Source: Gryllotalpicola protaetiae
Lineage (GTDB): Bacteria > Actinomycetota > Actinomycetes > Actinomycetales > Microbacteriaceae
Assembly: GCF_003627055.1 (NCBI RefSeq)
Contig: NZ_CP032624.1
Coordinates: 682,001-746,000, forward strand
Direction of reading: 5' to 3'
DNA length: 64,000 nt
Of the stretch, positions 41,344 to 51,302 are shown in pieces. Position numbers and translations under genes: made by a program. The notes beneath the pieces are model-generated. The model worked only from the letters and a program-made list of their open reading frames with translations. It was not told where the DNA came from and ran no database searches. The stretch's first letter is position 1, and each line of letters starts with the position of its first letter.

Positions 41344-42624
41344 TCAGTCGAGAGGGCCGGCCGCGGCCAGCCCGCGCTCGAGATCGGCGATGATGTCGCG
41401 GGCGCTCTCGATGCCGATCGACAGCCGGACGAGGCCGGGGGTGATCCCGGCATCCGCCTGCTGCTGCTCGTCGAGCTTCAGGTGAATCGTCGTGCCCAGG
41501 TGGATCGCGAGCGTGCGAACGTCGCCGATGTGCGTCATCGGGGTGATCAGCTCGAGCGCGTCGATGAAGCGCCGCGCGGCCTCGCGCGAGCCGAGGTCGA
41601 CCGACACGACCGACCCGGCGCCGCGCGGCAGATACGTGTCGGCGAGCGACTTGTACGGGCTCGAGGCGAGACCGGGGTAGAGAACGGATGCCAGTTCCGG
41701 CCGCCCTTCGAGGAACTCCGCGACTGCCTGGGCATTGGCGACGTGCCGGTCCATGCGCAACGAGAGCGTCTCGATGCCGTGCAGCAGCAGGAAGGTGCTC
41801 GTCGGCGGCACGGTCGGACCGTACTCGAGAACGACGACCGTGCGCAGGTAGGCGCCCAGCGCTCCGGTGCCGAAGCGCTCGACGAACGACCCGACGCCGG
41901 GCCGCGGCGCCTCGGTGAGCTGCGGGAACCGCCCAGAGGCGACCCAGTCGAAGCGACCGCCGTCGATCACGGCGCCGCCGATGACCGAGCCATGGCCCGA
42001 GAGCCACTTCGACGTCGAGTGGATGACCACGTCGGCGCCGAACTCGATCGGCCGTTCGAGGTAGGGCGTCGGCACGGTGTTGTCGACGACGAGCGGCACG
42101 CCGTGGGCGTGCGCGATGCGCGCGAGCCGCGCGAGGTCGGTGACCTGACCGAGCGGGTTCGTGAGGCTCTCGGTGTAGAGCGCCTTGGTGTTCGGGCGGA
42201 AGCGGGCGGCCCACTCCTCGTCGCTCGCCTCGTCGGGCACGTACTCGGCCTCGATGCCCTGGCGCTTCAGCACGCCGCGGAACATCTCGTTGGTGCCTTC
42301 GTAGAGCGACTTCGTGATCAGCAGGTGGTCGCCCGTGCCCGCGAGCGCAGACACGGCGACGAGGATCGCGGCCTGGCCGCTCGCGACGACGATTCCGTCG
42401 ACGCCGCCCTCGAGGTCGGCGATGCGCTGCCCAGCGATGTAGTTCGTGGGGTTCTCGTTGCGTGAGTACGCGCGGCCGCCTCGGCCGGCGAAGCGGGCCT
42501 CGCCGTCGTCGAAGTCGTCGAAGACGTAGCCGGCGGTCTGGTAGATCGGGGTGACCCGTGCCTGCGCGTGGGCGTCGATGACCGCACCCGCGTGGATCTG
42601 GCGCGTTTCGAAGTCGAGGGGCAT
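41344..42624 (-). CDS. metY: O-acetylhomoserine sulfhydrylase-type PLP enzyme
   Basis: A 426-residue Cys/Met-metabolism PLP enzyme close to O-acetyl-L-homoserine aminocarboxypropyltransferase, making homocysteine (or methionine) from O-acetylhomoserine and sulfide (or methanethiol). Motifs: TRQIHAGA at the start, TPIYQTAGYVFDDFDDG, YSRNENPT, SGQAAI, VVDNTVPTPYL and the PLP lysine Lys206 in HSTSKWLSGHG. ATG 42624 is chosen because TACAGT lies 7 nt upstream. Divergent from an alpha/beta hydrolase. Related gamma-lyases cannot be fully excluded. Confidence 0.92.
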   Translation of the reverse strand: MPLDFETRQIHAGAVIDAHAQARVTPIYQTAGYVFDDFDDGEARFAGRGGRAYSRNENPTNYIAGQRIADLEGGVDGIVVASGQAAILVAVSALAGTGDHLLITKSLYEGTNEMFRGVLKRQGIEAEYVPDEASDEEWAARFRPNTKALYTESLTNPLGQVTDLARLARIAHAHGVPLVVDNTVPTPYLERPIEFGADVVIHSTSKWLSGHGSVIGGAVIDGGRFDWVASGRFPQLTEAPRPGVGSFVERFGTGALGAYLRTVVVLEYGPTVPPTSTFLLLHGIETLSLRMDRHVANAQAVAEFLEGRPELASVLYPGLASSPYKSLADTYLPRGAGSVVSVDLGSREAARRFIDALELITPMTHIGDVRTLAIHLGTTIHLKLDEQQQADAGITPGLVRLSIGIESARDIIADLERGLAAAGPLD

Positions 42625-42718
42625 GCGGACAACTGTATTGGCTGGCTTCCGCCCGCTTGTTGTGGTCACTTCACAAGGCGAAACGAGAGCGAGCGCACAG
42701 GTCGATAGCGTGGCGGGC
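42625..42718. promoter_or_regulatory. Divergent leaderless promoters, metY / hydrolase
   Basis: Minus strand: TACAGT (42637-42632) 7 nt before ATG 42624. Plus strand: TAGCGT 7 nt before ATG 42719. No SAM-riboswitch-like structure fits in the space. Confidence 0.55.
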
Positions 42719-43579
42719 ATGGCAACGGAGCATCCGATCACCGCCCCCGACGGCACCAGAACGGTGGTCGACGAGTACGAGGCGAATGCGGATGCCGGGG
42801 CCGCCGTGCTCTTCCTGCCGGCCCTGGGCGTGCCGATCGGCTACTACAGGCCTCTGTTCGAGAAGGCGGCCGCGCGCGGCATCCGCATCTTCGGCCTCGA
42901 GATGCGCGGCCGCCCGCGCACCTCGACCACCGACATGCGCAAGCATGACTGGGGCTACGCGACGATCATCGAGCAGGACATCCCGGCGGCCTTCGCGCAG
43001 TCCCCGCTCGGCGAGGTCGAGCACCTCACCGTCGTGGGTCACAGCCTCGGCGGCCTGCTGGCGCTGACGGCGACGGGCGCAGGCATCCTGCGCCCCGACC
43101 GCATCATGACCGCGGCGAGCGGCGCCGCGCACTACACCTCCCGCGACGGCTTCGTCGCCCGCCAGCAGCGCCGCTTCGTCACCCCCTGGGCGAAGACCGT
43201 CACGCAGTTCTGGGGCTACTTCCCCGGCGACAAGCTCGGCTTCGGCGACCGGCAGCCGAAGACGATGATCGGCGACTGGCACCGCGAGGCGCGCTTCAAC
43301 CGCTTCGTGTTCGCGAACACCTCCGTCGACTATGAAGAGGCACTGCACCACGTCGAGGTCCCCGTGCTGCAGCTCTCGTTCGCCGGGGACGCCCTCGTCT
43401 CGCCGCGGGCGGTGGACATGCTGGCCGACCGCGTCGGCCCGGTGCGGCCCGAGCGGCTGCATCTGGGCACGGAGGCCAACGCCGGCCGCGCCTGGGACCA
43501 CGTGCGCTGGCCGCGCCAGAACGCGGATGCGGTGCTCGACGCGATGCAGTCCTGGGCGCGCGAGCGCCGAGTGGGCTAG
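42719..43579 (+). CDS. Alpha/beta hydrolase
   Basis: A 286-residue alpha/beta-hydrolase-fold protein with nucleophile elbow VGHSLGGLLAL (GHSLG), an early oxyanion-strand VLFLPALGVPIGYYRPL, a conserved Asp in LSFAGDALVSP and a catalytic His in RAWDHVRW. It resembles the COG4757-type esterases of unknown substrate. It is leaderless (TAGCGT 7 nt). Its TAG stop overlaps the stop of the convergent Ppx gene within one CTAG. Confidence 0.82.
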   Translation: MATEHPITAPDGTRTVVDEYEANADAGAAVLFLPALGVPIGYYRPLFEKAAARGIRIFGLEMRGRPRTSTTDMRKHDWGYATIIEQDIPAAFAQSPLGEVEHLTVVGHSLGGLLALTATGAGILRPDRIMTAASGAAHYTSRDGFVARQQRRFVTPWAKTVTQFWGYFPGDKLGFGDRQPKTMIGDWHREARFNRFVFANTSVDYEEALHHVEVPVLQLSFAGDALVSPRAVDMLADRVGPVRPERLHLGTEANAGRAWDHVRWPRQNADAVLDAMQSWARERRVG

Positions 43580-44523
43580 GAGACGAGCACCGAGACCTCG
43601 TGACCGGGGTACTTCTCATCGAGGTACTGCAGCAGGATCCCCTCGCGCAGCGCCCACGGCGAGACCTCGAGCTCGTCGACGCCGAGAACGTGCATCGCCG
43701 AGGACAGCACGACGGCGCCCGCGACGATCTGGAACGAGCGGTCTGCGGTGATGCCGGGCAGCTCCTGGCGGGCGGCGGCCGGCATGCGGGCGATCCGCGG
43801 GATCCAGTCGTCGAGGCCCGCGCGCCGAAGCATGAAGTGCTCGCCGGGGCCGCCGATGACGTTTCCCGCGAGCCGCGCCAGCGAGCGGATCGTCTTCGAC
43901 GAGCCGACCACATGGTCGGGTGCGATCGCGGCGAACCGCGACGCCTTCTTCGCGATCACGGCGTCGGCGTGCTTGCGCAGCGCCGCGACGTCGACGGCTC
44001 GGGGCGGGTCCTCGTGGAAGTAGCCGATGGTGGTGCGGCCGGCGCCGAGGGGCAGTGAGACCGCAAGGTCGGGGATCTCGTCGGCACCCGCGGCGATCTC
44101 GAGCGATCCGCCACCGATGTCGAGCATCAGCAGCGTTCCCGCCGACCAGCCGAACCAGCGGCGGCTGGCGAGGAAGGTGAGGCGCGCTTCCTCAGGACCG
44201 TCGAGGATCTGCAGGCGGATGCCGGTCTGCTTCTCGATCGCGCGGAGGACCGCTTCCCCGTTCGGCGCCTCGCGGATCGCGGAGGTCGCCATCGCGATCA
44301 GCTGCTCTGCACCCTCCTCGCGGGAGATGCGCACGGCCTTGTCGATCGCCCCGACGAGCGCGCGCCTCCCGGCGCTGTTGATCGCGCCGTCCTCGTCGAG
44401 GTACCGCATGAGCCGCAGCACGGACTTGTGATCGACGAACGGCGTCGGGCGGGCACCGCGATGGGCGTCGACGACCACGAGGTGCACCGTGTTCGAGCCG
44501 ATGTCGAGAACTCCGAGGCGCAC
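43576..44523 (-). CDS. ppx: Ppx/GppA-family exopolyphosphatase
   Basis: The 315-residue short-form Ppx/GppA phosphatase hydrolyses terminal phosphate from polyphosphate or pppGpp. ASKHA-fold motifs: [15 protein letters not shown] (phosphate 1), [15 protein letters not shown] (phosphate 2), [15 protein letters not shown] and [12 protein letters not shown]. Actinobacteria often encode two such short paralogues; this one matches the shorter MTB-PPX-like class. GTG 44523 is 6 nt after TAAACT (leaderless). With PPK2 nearby it may help set polyphosphate levels. Confidence 0.92.
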   Translation of the reverse strand: MRLGVLDIGSNTVHLVVVDAHRGARPTPFVDHKSVLRLMRYLDEDGAINSAGRRALVGAIDKAVRISREEGAEQLIAMATSAIREAPNGEAVLRAIEKQTGIRLQILDGPEEARLTFLASRRWFGWSAGTLLMLDIGGGSLEIAAGADEIPDLAVSLPLGAGRTTIGYFHEDPPRAVDVAALRKHADAVIAKKASRFAAIAPDHVVGSSKTIRSLARLAGNVIGGPGEHFMLRRAGLDDWIPRIARMPAAARQELPGITADRSFQIVAGAVVLSSAMHVLGVDELEVSPWALREGILLQYLDEKYPGHEVSVLVS

Positions 44524-44561
44524 GCGACGAGTTTACGGGTGGCCGCGAGGCGGGCCATGCA

Positions 44562-44622
44562 CCGATCGGGCGCAAGTGGGCCGATCGGGCGCAGTGCGTT
44601 CGACGAATGCTGCGCCCGATCG
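44562..44622. repeat. Direct and inverted repeat in ppx/hrpA divergent region
   Basis: CCGATCGGGCGCA occurs twice in direct orientation (44562-44574 and 44581-44593) and once inverted as part of CTGCGCCCGATCG (44610-44622), forming a 13-bp perfect stem 44582-44594/44610-44622. Both flanking genes start here, so it is not a terminator; it could be an operator or a structured 5' leader of hrpA. Confidence 0.65.
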
Positions 44623-44673
44623 ACCCGAATGCGCGCCACCGACGCGCAGGGCCCATGGGAGAATCGACAAGGC

Positions 44674-47600
44674 ATGTCCGACTCCGCTCCCGCACTCGAG
44701 ATCCGCTTCCCCGCCGAGCTTCCGGTCAGCGCGAAGCGCGACGAGATCGCGGCGGCCATTCGCGACCATCAGGTCGTCATCGTCGCCGGTGAGACCGGCT
44801 CCGGGAAGACGACGCAGCTGCCGAAGATCGCGCTCAGCATCGGCCGCGAGCGCATCGGCCACACCCAGCCGCGGCGCCTCGCCGCCCGCACGATCGCCGA
44901 GCGCATCGCCGACGAGCTCGGCGAGACCGTCGGCCAGACGGTCGGCTACAAGGTGCGCTTCACCGACCAGGTGAATGCGGGCACGCGCATCAAGCTGATG
45001 ACCGACGGCATCCTGCTCAACGAGATGCACCGCGACCGCGACCTCACGGCCTACGACACGATCATCATCGACGAGGCCCACGAGCGCAGCCTCAACATCG
45101 ACTTCCTGATCGGCTACCTCGCGCGCCTCTTGCCCCGCCGCCCCGATCTCAAGGTCATCATCACCTCGGCGACGATCGACCCCGAGTCGTTCGCGAAGCA
45201 CTTCGCAGACGCCGCGGGCAATCCTGCCCCGATCATCGAGGTGTCGGGGCGCACCTACCCGGTCGAGGTGCGGTACCGGCCGCTCGTCGCGGACGACGTC
45301 GAGGACGATGATGTGGATTCCTCGCCGGCGGTCGACCGGGACCTGAACCAGGGCATCATCGACGCGCTCGACGAGCTCGGCCGCGAGAGCTCAGGCGATG
45401 TCCTCGTCTTCTTCTCGGGCGAGAACGAGATCAAGGACGCGGCCGATGCCATCCGCGGTCACCTGACGAGGCAGGGCAGGGCGGATGCCACAGAGGTCCT
45501 GCCCCTCTACGGCCGCCTGAGCGCGGCCGAGCAGCACCGCGTCTTCGAGCCGAGCTCGCGTGCAGGCATCCGCCGTCGCATCGTGCTCGCCACCAACGTG
45601 GCCGAGACCAGCCTGACCGTGCCGGGAATCAAGTACGTGATCGACACCGGCACCGCGCGCATCTCGCGCTACTCGACGCGCGCGAAGGTGCAGCGGCTTC
45701 CGATCGAGGCGATCAGCCAGGCGTCGGCGACGCAGCGCTCCGGCCGTGCGGGGCGCACGAGCGACGGCATCGCGATCCGCCTGTACTCGGAGGACGACTT
45801 CGCGAAGCGGGCGGCGTTCACCGAGCCGGAGATCCTGCGCACGAACCTCGCGGCGGTCATCCTGCAGATGATCTCGCTGGGGCTCGGCGCCATCGAGGAC
45901 TTCCCGTTCCTCACCCCGCCCGACGCGCGCGGGGTGAAGGACGGCCTCGAGCTGCTGAGCGAGCTGGGCGCGATTTCGACGAAGCGCGAGGCTTCGAGAC
46001 GTGGCTCCGCCGCTCCTCAGCCATCGGGCCCGTCGCTCACCCGCATCGGCCGCGAGCTCGCACGTCTGCCGATCGACCCGCGCTTCGCGCGCATGGTGCT
46101 CGAGAGCCGCCGGCACGGCACGACCCGCGAGGTGATGGCGGTCGTCGCCGGCCTCACCATCCAGGACCCGCGCGAGCGGCCCGTCGAGCGCCGCGGCGCC
46201 GCCGACCAGCTGCACGCCCGGTTCGTCGACCCGACGAGCGACTTCCTCACCCTGCTGAACCTCTGGAACCACCTCGAAGAGAAGCAGCGCGAGCTCTCGT
46301 CGAGCGCGTTCCGCCGACTCTGCAAGGCCGAGTTCCTCAACTACCTGCGCGTGCGCGAGTGGCAGGACGTCTACCGCCAGCTCAGGCGCATGTCGAAAGA
46401 ATTGCGCCTCACAGTCGGCGACCCGGCCGTCAACCCCGACGGCATCCACAAGTCCCTTCTGGCCGGCCTGCTCTCGCACCTGGGTCTGCGCGACCTGCAG
46501 AAGAAGGACTATGCGGGCGCACGCGGCACCCGCTTCGTCGTGTTCCCCGGCTCCGCGCTCGCGAAGAAGCAGCCGGCCGCCCTGATGAGCGCCGAGCTCG
46601 TCGAGACGAGCCGCCTGTTCGCGCGCGTCAACGCCGCGATCGACCCTGCGTGGGCAGAACCGATCGCAGGCGACGCGCTGCTCAAGCGCACCTTTTCCGA
46701 GCCCCATTGGGAGAAGAACCAGGGCGCAGCCGTCGCGTATGAGCGCGTCACGCTCTATGGCGTTCCGATCGTCGAGCGCCGCCGCGTGCAGTTCGCCCGG
46801 ATCGACCAGGCGTACGCCCGCACTCTCTTCCTGCGCCATGGGCTCGTCGACGGCGAGTGGCCCGGCGAGCGCAAGGGCCCCCTCTTCGAGTTCGACCGCC
46901 GCAACCGCGCTCTCGTGAGGCGCATCGCACAGCTCGAGGAGAAGACGCGGCGGCGCGACATCACGGGCGGTGACGAGGCGGTCTTCGCGTTCTACGACGA
47001 GCGCGTGCCCCGCGACGTCGTCGACACGCGCAGCTTCGAGGCGTGGTGGCGGGAGCGGCGCGCGACCGACGCCGATTTCCTGACGATGACCGAGCGGATG
47101 CTTCTCGGCGACGACTCCCCCGAGGAGCTCGTCGACCAGACGGCGTTCCCGAGCATCTGGCGGCAGGAGGACCAGCGCTTCGCCTTGAGCTACCGCTTCG
47201 AGCCGGGCGCGGAGGATGACGGCGTCACCGTGACGGTTCCTCTTCCCCTGCTCGCGCGGCTGAAGCCTGCGGGCTTCGACTGGCAGGTGCCCGGCCTGCG
47301 GACGGAGCTCGTGACGGCGATGATCCGCTCGCTGCCGAAGGCGCTGCGCCGCTCGGTCGTGCCGGCCGCCGACTGGGCCACGAAGATCGTCGCCGAGCTG
47401 CCTGACGAATTCGATGGCCGCGCGTTCGCGACCGTTGTGGCATCCGCCATCAAGAAGCTCACCTACGCCCCGGTCGACGCGGGCGACTTCGAGCTCGAGC
47501 GCATCCCGCCACATCTGCGCCCGACCTTCGCGGTGATCGACCAGCGCGGCAAGCGGCTCGGCCGCTCGAAGGACCTCGCCGAGCTGCAGCAGCGCTTCGC

Positions 47601-48528
47601 GAGCAAGGCGCGCGACTCGGTCGCAGCGGTCGCCGCGGCGCGCATCCCCGATGCGCTCGAGCGCGCTGACGTGCCCGAGTGGGACATGCGTGAGCTGCCC
47701 CGCCAGGTGGACACGACCGTCGGCGGGCTGCAGAACACGGTGCGCGGCTACCCGGCGCTGGTCGATGAGCGCGGCACGGTCGCACTGCGCATCCTCGCGA
47801 CTCCGGCCGAGCAGGCGCGCCTGCACCCGCGCGGCGTCCGCAGGCTGCTGCTCAAAGAGATCGCGTCGCCCGCGTCGTATGTGCAGGAGCACCTGACCGC
47901 CGCCGAGAAGCTCGCGCTCGCGACCGCCCCCTACGCGTCGACCCCCGCACTGTTCGCGGACTGCCTCGCAGCGGTCGTCGACGAGGTGCTCGAGGCCGAG
48001 GCGTCCGGCGGCCTGGTCTTCACCCGCACCGACTACGAGCGGGTGCGCGACCGCGTCTCCGCGATCGTCGTCGACGCGATGTTCGACACGGTCAAGCAGG
48101 TCGCCGCCACGCTGGCCGCAGCGCGCACAGCCGAGAAGGCGCTGTCGTCGTCGAGCAGCATGACGCTGCTCGCGCCCCTCGCCGACGCCAAGCAGCAGCT
48201 CGCGAACCTCGTCTACCCCGGCTTCATCTCGGCGACCGGCCGCACCCAGCTGCGCCACCTGCCTCGGTACCTCAACGGCATCGTGTGGCGGGTCGAGAAG
48301 CTGCCGGACAACCCCGGCCGCGACCGTGTGTGGCTCACCGAGGTGCAGAAGGCGACTGCGCTCTATACGGATGCCGGGGGCGCACTGCCCCTCGCCGCGG
48401 GTGCTCGCCCCGGCATCCGCCATGCCCGCTGGATGCTCGAGGAGTTGCGCATCAGCCTGTTCGCGCAGCCGCTCGGCACCGCCGAGAGCGTGTCGGTGCA
48501 ACGGATCGCGAAGATCCTGGCCGAGTGA
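44674..48528 (+). CDS. hrpA: ATP-dependent RNA helicase HrpA
   Basis: A 1284-residue DEAH-box helicase with the full HrpA architecture: RecA domains (Walker A AGETGSGKTTQLPK at residues 38-51, DEAH in IIIDEAHERSLN, SAT in IITSATIDPESF, and QRSGRAGR motif VI), a ratchet/HA2 region, an OB-fold and the long C-terminal DUF3418-type domain. In E. coli HrpA rescues stalled ribosomes on mRNA. ATG 44674 begins the conserved domain soon after. A palindromic repeat has been inserted in frame around residues 439-452 between LLSELGAI and LTRIGREL without breaking the frame. Confidence 0.93.
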   Translation: MSDSAPALEIRFPAELPVSAKRDEIAAAIRDHQVVIVAGETGSGKTTQLPKIALSIGRERIGHTQPRRLAARTIAERIADELGETVGQTVGYKVRFTDQVNAGTRIKLMTDGILLNEMHRDRDLTAYDTIIIDEAHERSLNIDFLIGYLARLLPRRPDLKVIITSATIDPESFAKHFADAAGNPAPIIEVSGRTYPVEVRYRPLVADDVEDDDVDSSPAVDRDLNQGIIDALDELGRESSGDVLVFFSGENEIKDAADAIRGHLTRQGRADATEVLPLYGRLSAAEQHRVFEPSSRAGIRRRIVLATNVAETSLTVPGIKYVIDTGTARISRYSTRAKVQRLPIEAISQASATQRSGRAGRTSDGIAIRLYSEDDFAKRAAFTEPEILRTNLAAVILQMISLGLGAIEDFPFLTPPDARGVKDGLELLSELGAISTKREASRRGSAAPQPSGPSLTRIGRELARLPIDPRFARMVLESRRHGTTREVMAVVAGLTIQDPRERPVERRGAADQLHARFVDPTSDFLTLLNLWNHLEEKQRELSSSAFRRLCKAEFLNYLRVREWQDVYRQLRRMSKELRLTVGDPAVNPDGIHKSLLAGLLSHLGLRDLQKKDYAGARGTRFVVFPGSALAKKQPAALMSAELVETSRLFARVNAAIDPAWAEPIAGDALLKRTFSEPHWEKNQGAAVAYERVTLYGVPIVERRRVQFARIDQAYARTLFLRHGLVDGEWPGERKGPLFEFDRRNRALVRRIAQLEEKTRRRDITGGDEAVFAFYDERVPRDVVDTRSFEAWWRERRATDADFLTMTERMLLGDDSPEELVDQTAFPSIWRQEDQRFALSYRFEPGAEDDGVTVTVPLPLLARLKPAGFDWQVPGLRTELVTAMIRSLPKALRRSVVPAADWATKIVAELPDEFDGRAFATVVASAIKKLTYAPVDAGDFELERIPPHLRPTFAVIDQRGKRLGRSKDLAELQQRFASKARDSVAAVAAARIPDALERADVPEWDMRELPRQVDTTVGGLQNTVRGYPALVDERGTVALRILATPAEQARLHPRGVRRLLLKEIASPASYVQEHLTAAEKLALATAPYASTPALFADCLAAVVDEVLEAEASGGLVFTRTDYERVRDRVSAIVVDAMFDTVKQVAATLAAARTAEKALSSSSSMTLLAPLADAKQQLANLVYPGFISATGRTQLRHLPRYLNGIVWRVEKLPDNPGRDRVWLTEVQKATALYTDAGGALPLAAGARPGIRHARWMLEELRISLFAQPLGTAESVSVQRIAKILAE
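45990..46028 (+). repeat. TTCGAGACG-type repeat inside hrpA
   Basis: A 39-bp stretch with the landmarks TTCGAGACG, GGCTCCGCC, GCTCCTCA and ATCGGG in the same order as the intergenic copy at 58877-58923. It encodes extra residues (SRRGSAAPQPSGP) at a point where HrpA proteins normally run directly from LGA to a conserved LTxxGxxLA helix. Confidence 0.6.
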
Positions 48529-48611
48529 CTCCGGGCGCGCATTGCATACCGTAACGTGCACGAAACGTGCGAATTGGCGCACCCTAATACGCGTCACCTA
48601 ACCTGGCTTGC

Positions 48612-51281
48612 GTGAGCGACCTCCAGCAAACCACCGCATCGTCGCCCCCTCGCCGTCGCGACTCGGTTCGCGCCGAGGTCGACGAGTCGCTGCGCGCCGA
48701 CGTCCGCACTCTGGGCGGCCTGCTCGGCCGGGTGTTGAACGCGAGCGAGCCGGGGCTGCTCGACGACGTCGAGCGCCTGCGCGCGCTGACGATCAGCGCG
48801 TACGAGAACGACGACCAGCAGCCGTTCGAAGAGGCCGAAGCGGTTGTCGAGGGCTTCACGCCCGAGCGCGCGGAGCAGGTGGCTCGCGCGTTCACCGCGT
48901 ATTTTCACCTCGTGAACCTCGCCGAGGAGCAGCACCGCATCCGCCGCCTGCGCGACCGCGACCTGCCCGGCCGCGCCGAGACACGCTCAGACACCTTCGC
49001 GGGCGCGATCACGCAGCTCGAGAACGAGGTCGGTGCGGAGGAGACCGCGCGGCGCATCGCCGCCCTGCGCTTCCACCCCGTGCTCACCGCGCACCCGACC
49101 GAGGCCCGTCGCCCCGCGATCTCCGGCGCGATCCGCCGCATCGCCGAACTGCTCACCGAGCGCGACGACCCGCGCCTCGGCTATGCCGCCGGCCTCGAGA
49201 ACGAACGCCGCCTGCTCGAGGAGATCGACACGCTGTGGCGCACGAGCCCGCTGCGCGCGCAGAAGCCGACGCCTGTCGACGAGGTGCGCACTGCGATGAA
49301 CGTGTTCGACACCTCGCTGTTCCAGGTCGTGCCGCGCGTCTACCGCGCGCTCGACGACTGGCTGCTCGGGGCGGACGCCGGGCGCGCCCCGGCTCAGGCG
49401 CCTGCCTTCGTGCGCTACGGCTCCTGGATCGGCGCCGACCGCGACGGCAACCCCTTTGTGACGGCCAAGGTCACGCGCCAGGCCGCTGCGATCGCGAGCG
49501 AGCACGTGCTGCTCGGCTATGAGCACGCCGCGACGCGCATCGGCCGCACGCTGACCATCTCCGCCGAGGACGCGCCCCCGTCGGCCGCCCTGCTCGACCT
49601 GTGGACGCGCCAGCGCGCCCTCGCCGGCTTCGCCGCCGACGAGCTCGAGCAGCGCTCGCACACCGAACCCCACCGTCGGGCGCTGCTGTTCGTGACGCGC
49701 CGCATCATCGCGACGCGCAGCCGCGACGCCGACCTCGCCTACGACGGCCCCGAGGAGCTGCTCGCCGAGCTTCGCCTGATCCAATCGTCGCTGCGCGAGG
49801 GCGGTGCGGAGCGTGCTGCCTCCGGCGAGCTGCAGCACCTCATCTGGCAGGTCGAGACCTTCGGCTTCCACCTCGCCGACCTCGAGGTGCGCCAGCACTC
49901 GAAGGTGCATCGTCAGGTGCTCGAAGAGCTGCGCTCGGGCGCTGCCCGCTCCGAGCTCGCCGACGAGGTGCTCGAGGTCTTCCACACGATCTCCGCCCTG
50001 CAGAAGCGCTTCGGCCTCGACGCCGCCCGGCGCTACATCGTGTCGTTCACGCAGTCCTCTGAAGACCTGGCGAACGTGTACGAGCTCGCGAAGCGCGCCC
50101 TCGGCTCGGCCGAGGCTGCGCCCGTGCTCGATGTCATCCCGCTGTTCGAGACCTTCGCCGACCTGAACAACTCGGTCGACATCCTCTCGGGGCTCATCGA
50201 GCTCGAGCCGGTGAAGGCGCGTCTCGCCGCGACCGGCCGTCGCCTCGAGGTCATGCTCGGCTACTCGGACTCCTCGAAGGACGTCGGCCCGGTGTCTGCC
50301 ACCCTCGCGCTGTACAGCGCGCAGAGCCGCATCGCCCAGTGGGCCCGATCCAACGACATCGAGCTCACTCTGTTCCATGGCCGTGGCGGCGCGCTCGGCC
50401 GCGGCGGCGGCCCCGCGAACGAGGCCGTGCTCGCACAGCCGCCGCACTCGGTCGAGGGCCGCTTCAAGCTCACCGAGCAGGGGGAGGTCATCTTCGCGCA
50501 GTACGGCGACCAGACGATCGCCGCCCGCCACCTCGAGCAGATGGCGTCGGCGACACTGCTCGCCGAGGCGCCCTCGAACCAGGAGCGCAACGAGCAAGCA
50601 TCCGTCGCCTTCGCCCCGCTCGCCGACCGCCTCGACGAGACGAGCCGCGCGCGCTTCTTCGAGCTCGTGAAGGCCGACGGCTTCGCGCAGTGGTTCGGCC
50701 GCGTCACCCCTCAGGAAGAGGTCGGCCTGCTCGCCCTCGGCTCGCGCCCCGCCCGCCGCGGCCTGTCGCTCGAGTCCCTCGAAGACCTGCGCGCGATCCC
50801 GTGGGTGTTCGCCTGGTCGCAGGCGCGCGTCAACCTGACGGGTTGGTTCGGCCTCGGCACGGCGCTCGCGTCGATCGGCGACCCTGAGCTGCTGCACCGC
50901 GCGTACACCGAGTGGCCGCTGTTCGGCACCATGATCGACAACGTCGAGATGTCGCTCGCGAAGACCGACGAGCGCCTCGCCCGGCGGTACCTCGCGCTCG
51001 ACGGCCGCCCCGACCTCGCCCAACTGGTGCTCGACGAGATGGCGCTCACGCGCGAGCAGGTGCTGCTGACCTCGCAGCACTCCGAGCTGCTCGAAGGCCG
51101 CGCCGTGCTGCAGCGGGCCGTTCAGCTGCGCTCGCCCTACGTCGACGCACTGTCGCTGCTGCAGCTGCGGGCCCTGCGGGAGATCCGCGCGACCGGCTCG
51201 GCCGACGCCGAGGACCGGCCGCACCGCCTCATGCTGCTCGCGGTCAACGGAGTGGCTGCAGGCCTGCAGAACACCGGCTGA
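48612..51281 (+). CDS. ppc: Phosphoenolpyruvate carboxylase
   Basis: The 889-residue anaplerotic enzyme adds bicarbonate to PEP to make oxaloacetate. Catalytic segments are VLTAHPTEARRPAISG (active-site His), SWIGADRDGNPFVT, GYSDSSKDVGPVSA, LTLFHGRGGALGRGGG and a C-terminal tail ending LQNTG, which binds allosteric effectors in the family. GTG 48612 is 7 nt after TAACCT, so the mRNA is leaderless. No other TCA-cycle gene is linked, apart from the citrate synthases 11-12 kb upstream. Confidence 0.97.
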   Translation: MSDLQQTTASSPPRRRDSVRAEVDESLRADVRTLGGLLGRVLNASEPGLLDDVERLRALTISAYENDDQQPFEEAEAVVEGFTPERAEQVARAFTAYFHLVNLAEEQHRIRRLRDRDLPGRAETRSDTFAGAITQLENEVGAEETARRIAALRFHPVLTAHPTEARRPAISGAIRRIAELLTERDDPRLGYAAGLENERRLLEEIDTLWRTSPLRAQKPTPVDEVRTAMNVFDTSLFQVVPRVYRALDDWLLGADAGRAPAQAPAFVRYGSWIGADRDGNPFVTAKVTRQAAAIASEHVLLGYEHAATRIGRTLTISAEDAPPSAALLDLWTRQRALAGFAADELEQRSHTEPHRRALLFVTRRIIATRSRDADLAYDGPEELLAELRLIQSSLREGGAERAASGELQHLIWQVETFGFHLADLEVRQHSKVHRQVLEELRSGAARSELADEVLEVFHTISALQKRFGLDAARRYIVSFTQSSEDLANVYELAKRALGSAEAAPVLDVIPLFETFADLNNSVDILSGLIELEPVKARLAATGRRLEVMLGYSDSSKDVGPVSATLALYSAQSRIAQWARSNDIELTLFHGRGGALGRGGGPANEAVLAQPPHSVEGRFKLTEQGEVIFAQYGDQTIAARHLEQMASATLLAEAPSNQERNEQASVAFAPLADRLDETSRARFFELVKADGFAQWFGRVTPQEEVGLLALGSRPARRGLSLESLEDLRAIPWVFAWSQARVNLTGWFGLGTALASIGDPELLHRAYTEWPLFGTMIDNVEMSLAKTDERLARRYLALDGRPDLAQLVLDEMALTREQVLLTSQHSELLEGRAVLQRAVQLRSPYVDALSLLQLRALREIRATGSADAEDRPHRLMLLAVNGVAAGLQNTG

Positions 51282-51302
51282 CCCGCCGCGCCCTCCCGCG
51301 CT

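Noticed and set aside
42625-42718. A SAM or cobalamin riboswitch upstream of metY
   Set aside because: TACAGT lies 7 nt before the ATG, so there is almost no 5' UTR, and no riboswitch core is visible.
45391-48597. A 1068-codon open frame antisense to hrpA
   Set aside because: Third-position GC bias of hrpA keeps the antisense frame open; the translation is Arg/Ala/Glu-rich low complexity with no domain, and hrpA on the plus strand has full helicase motifs.
48987-51224. A 745-codon open frame antisense to ppc
   Set aside because: Same GC-rich shadow effect; ppc is unambiguous and the antisense product has no recognisable family.
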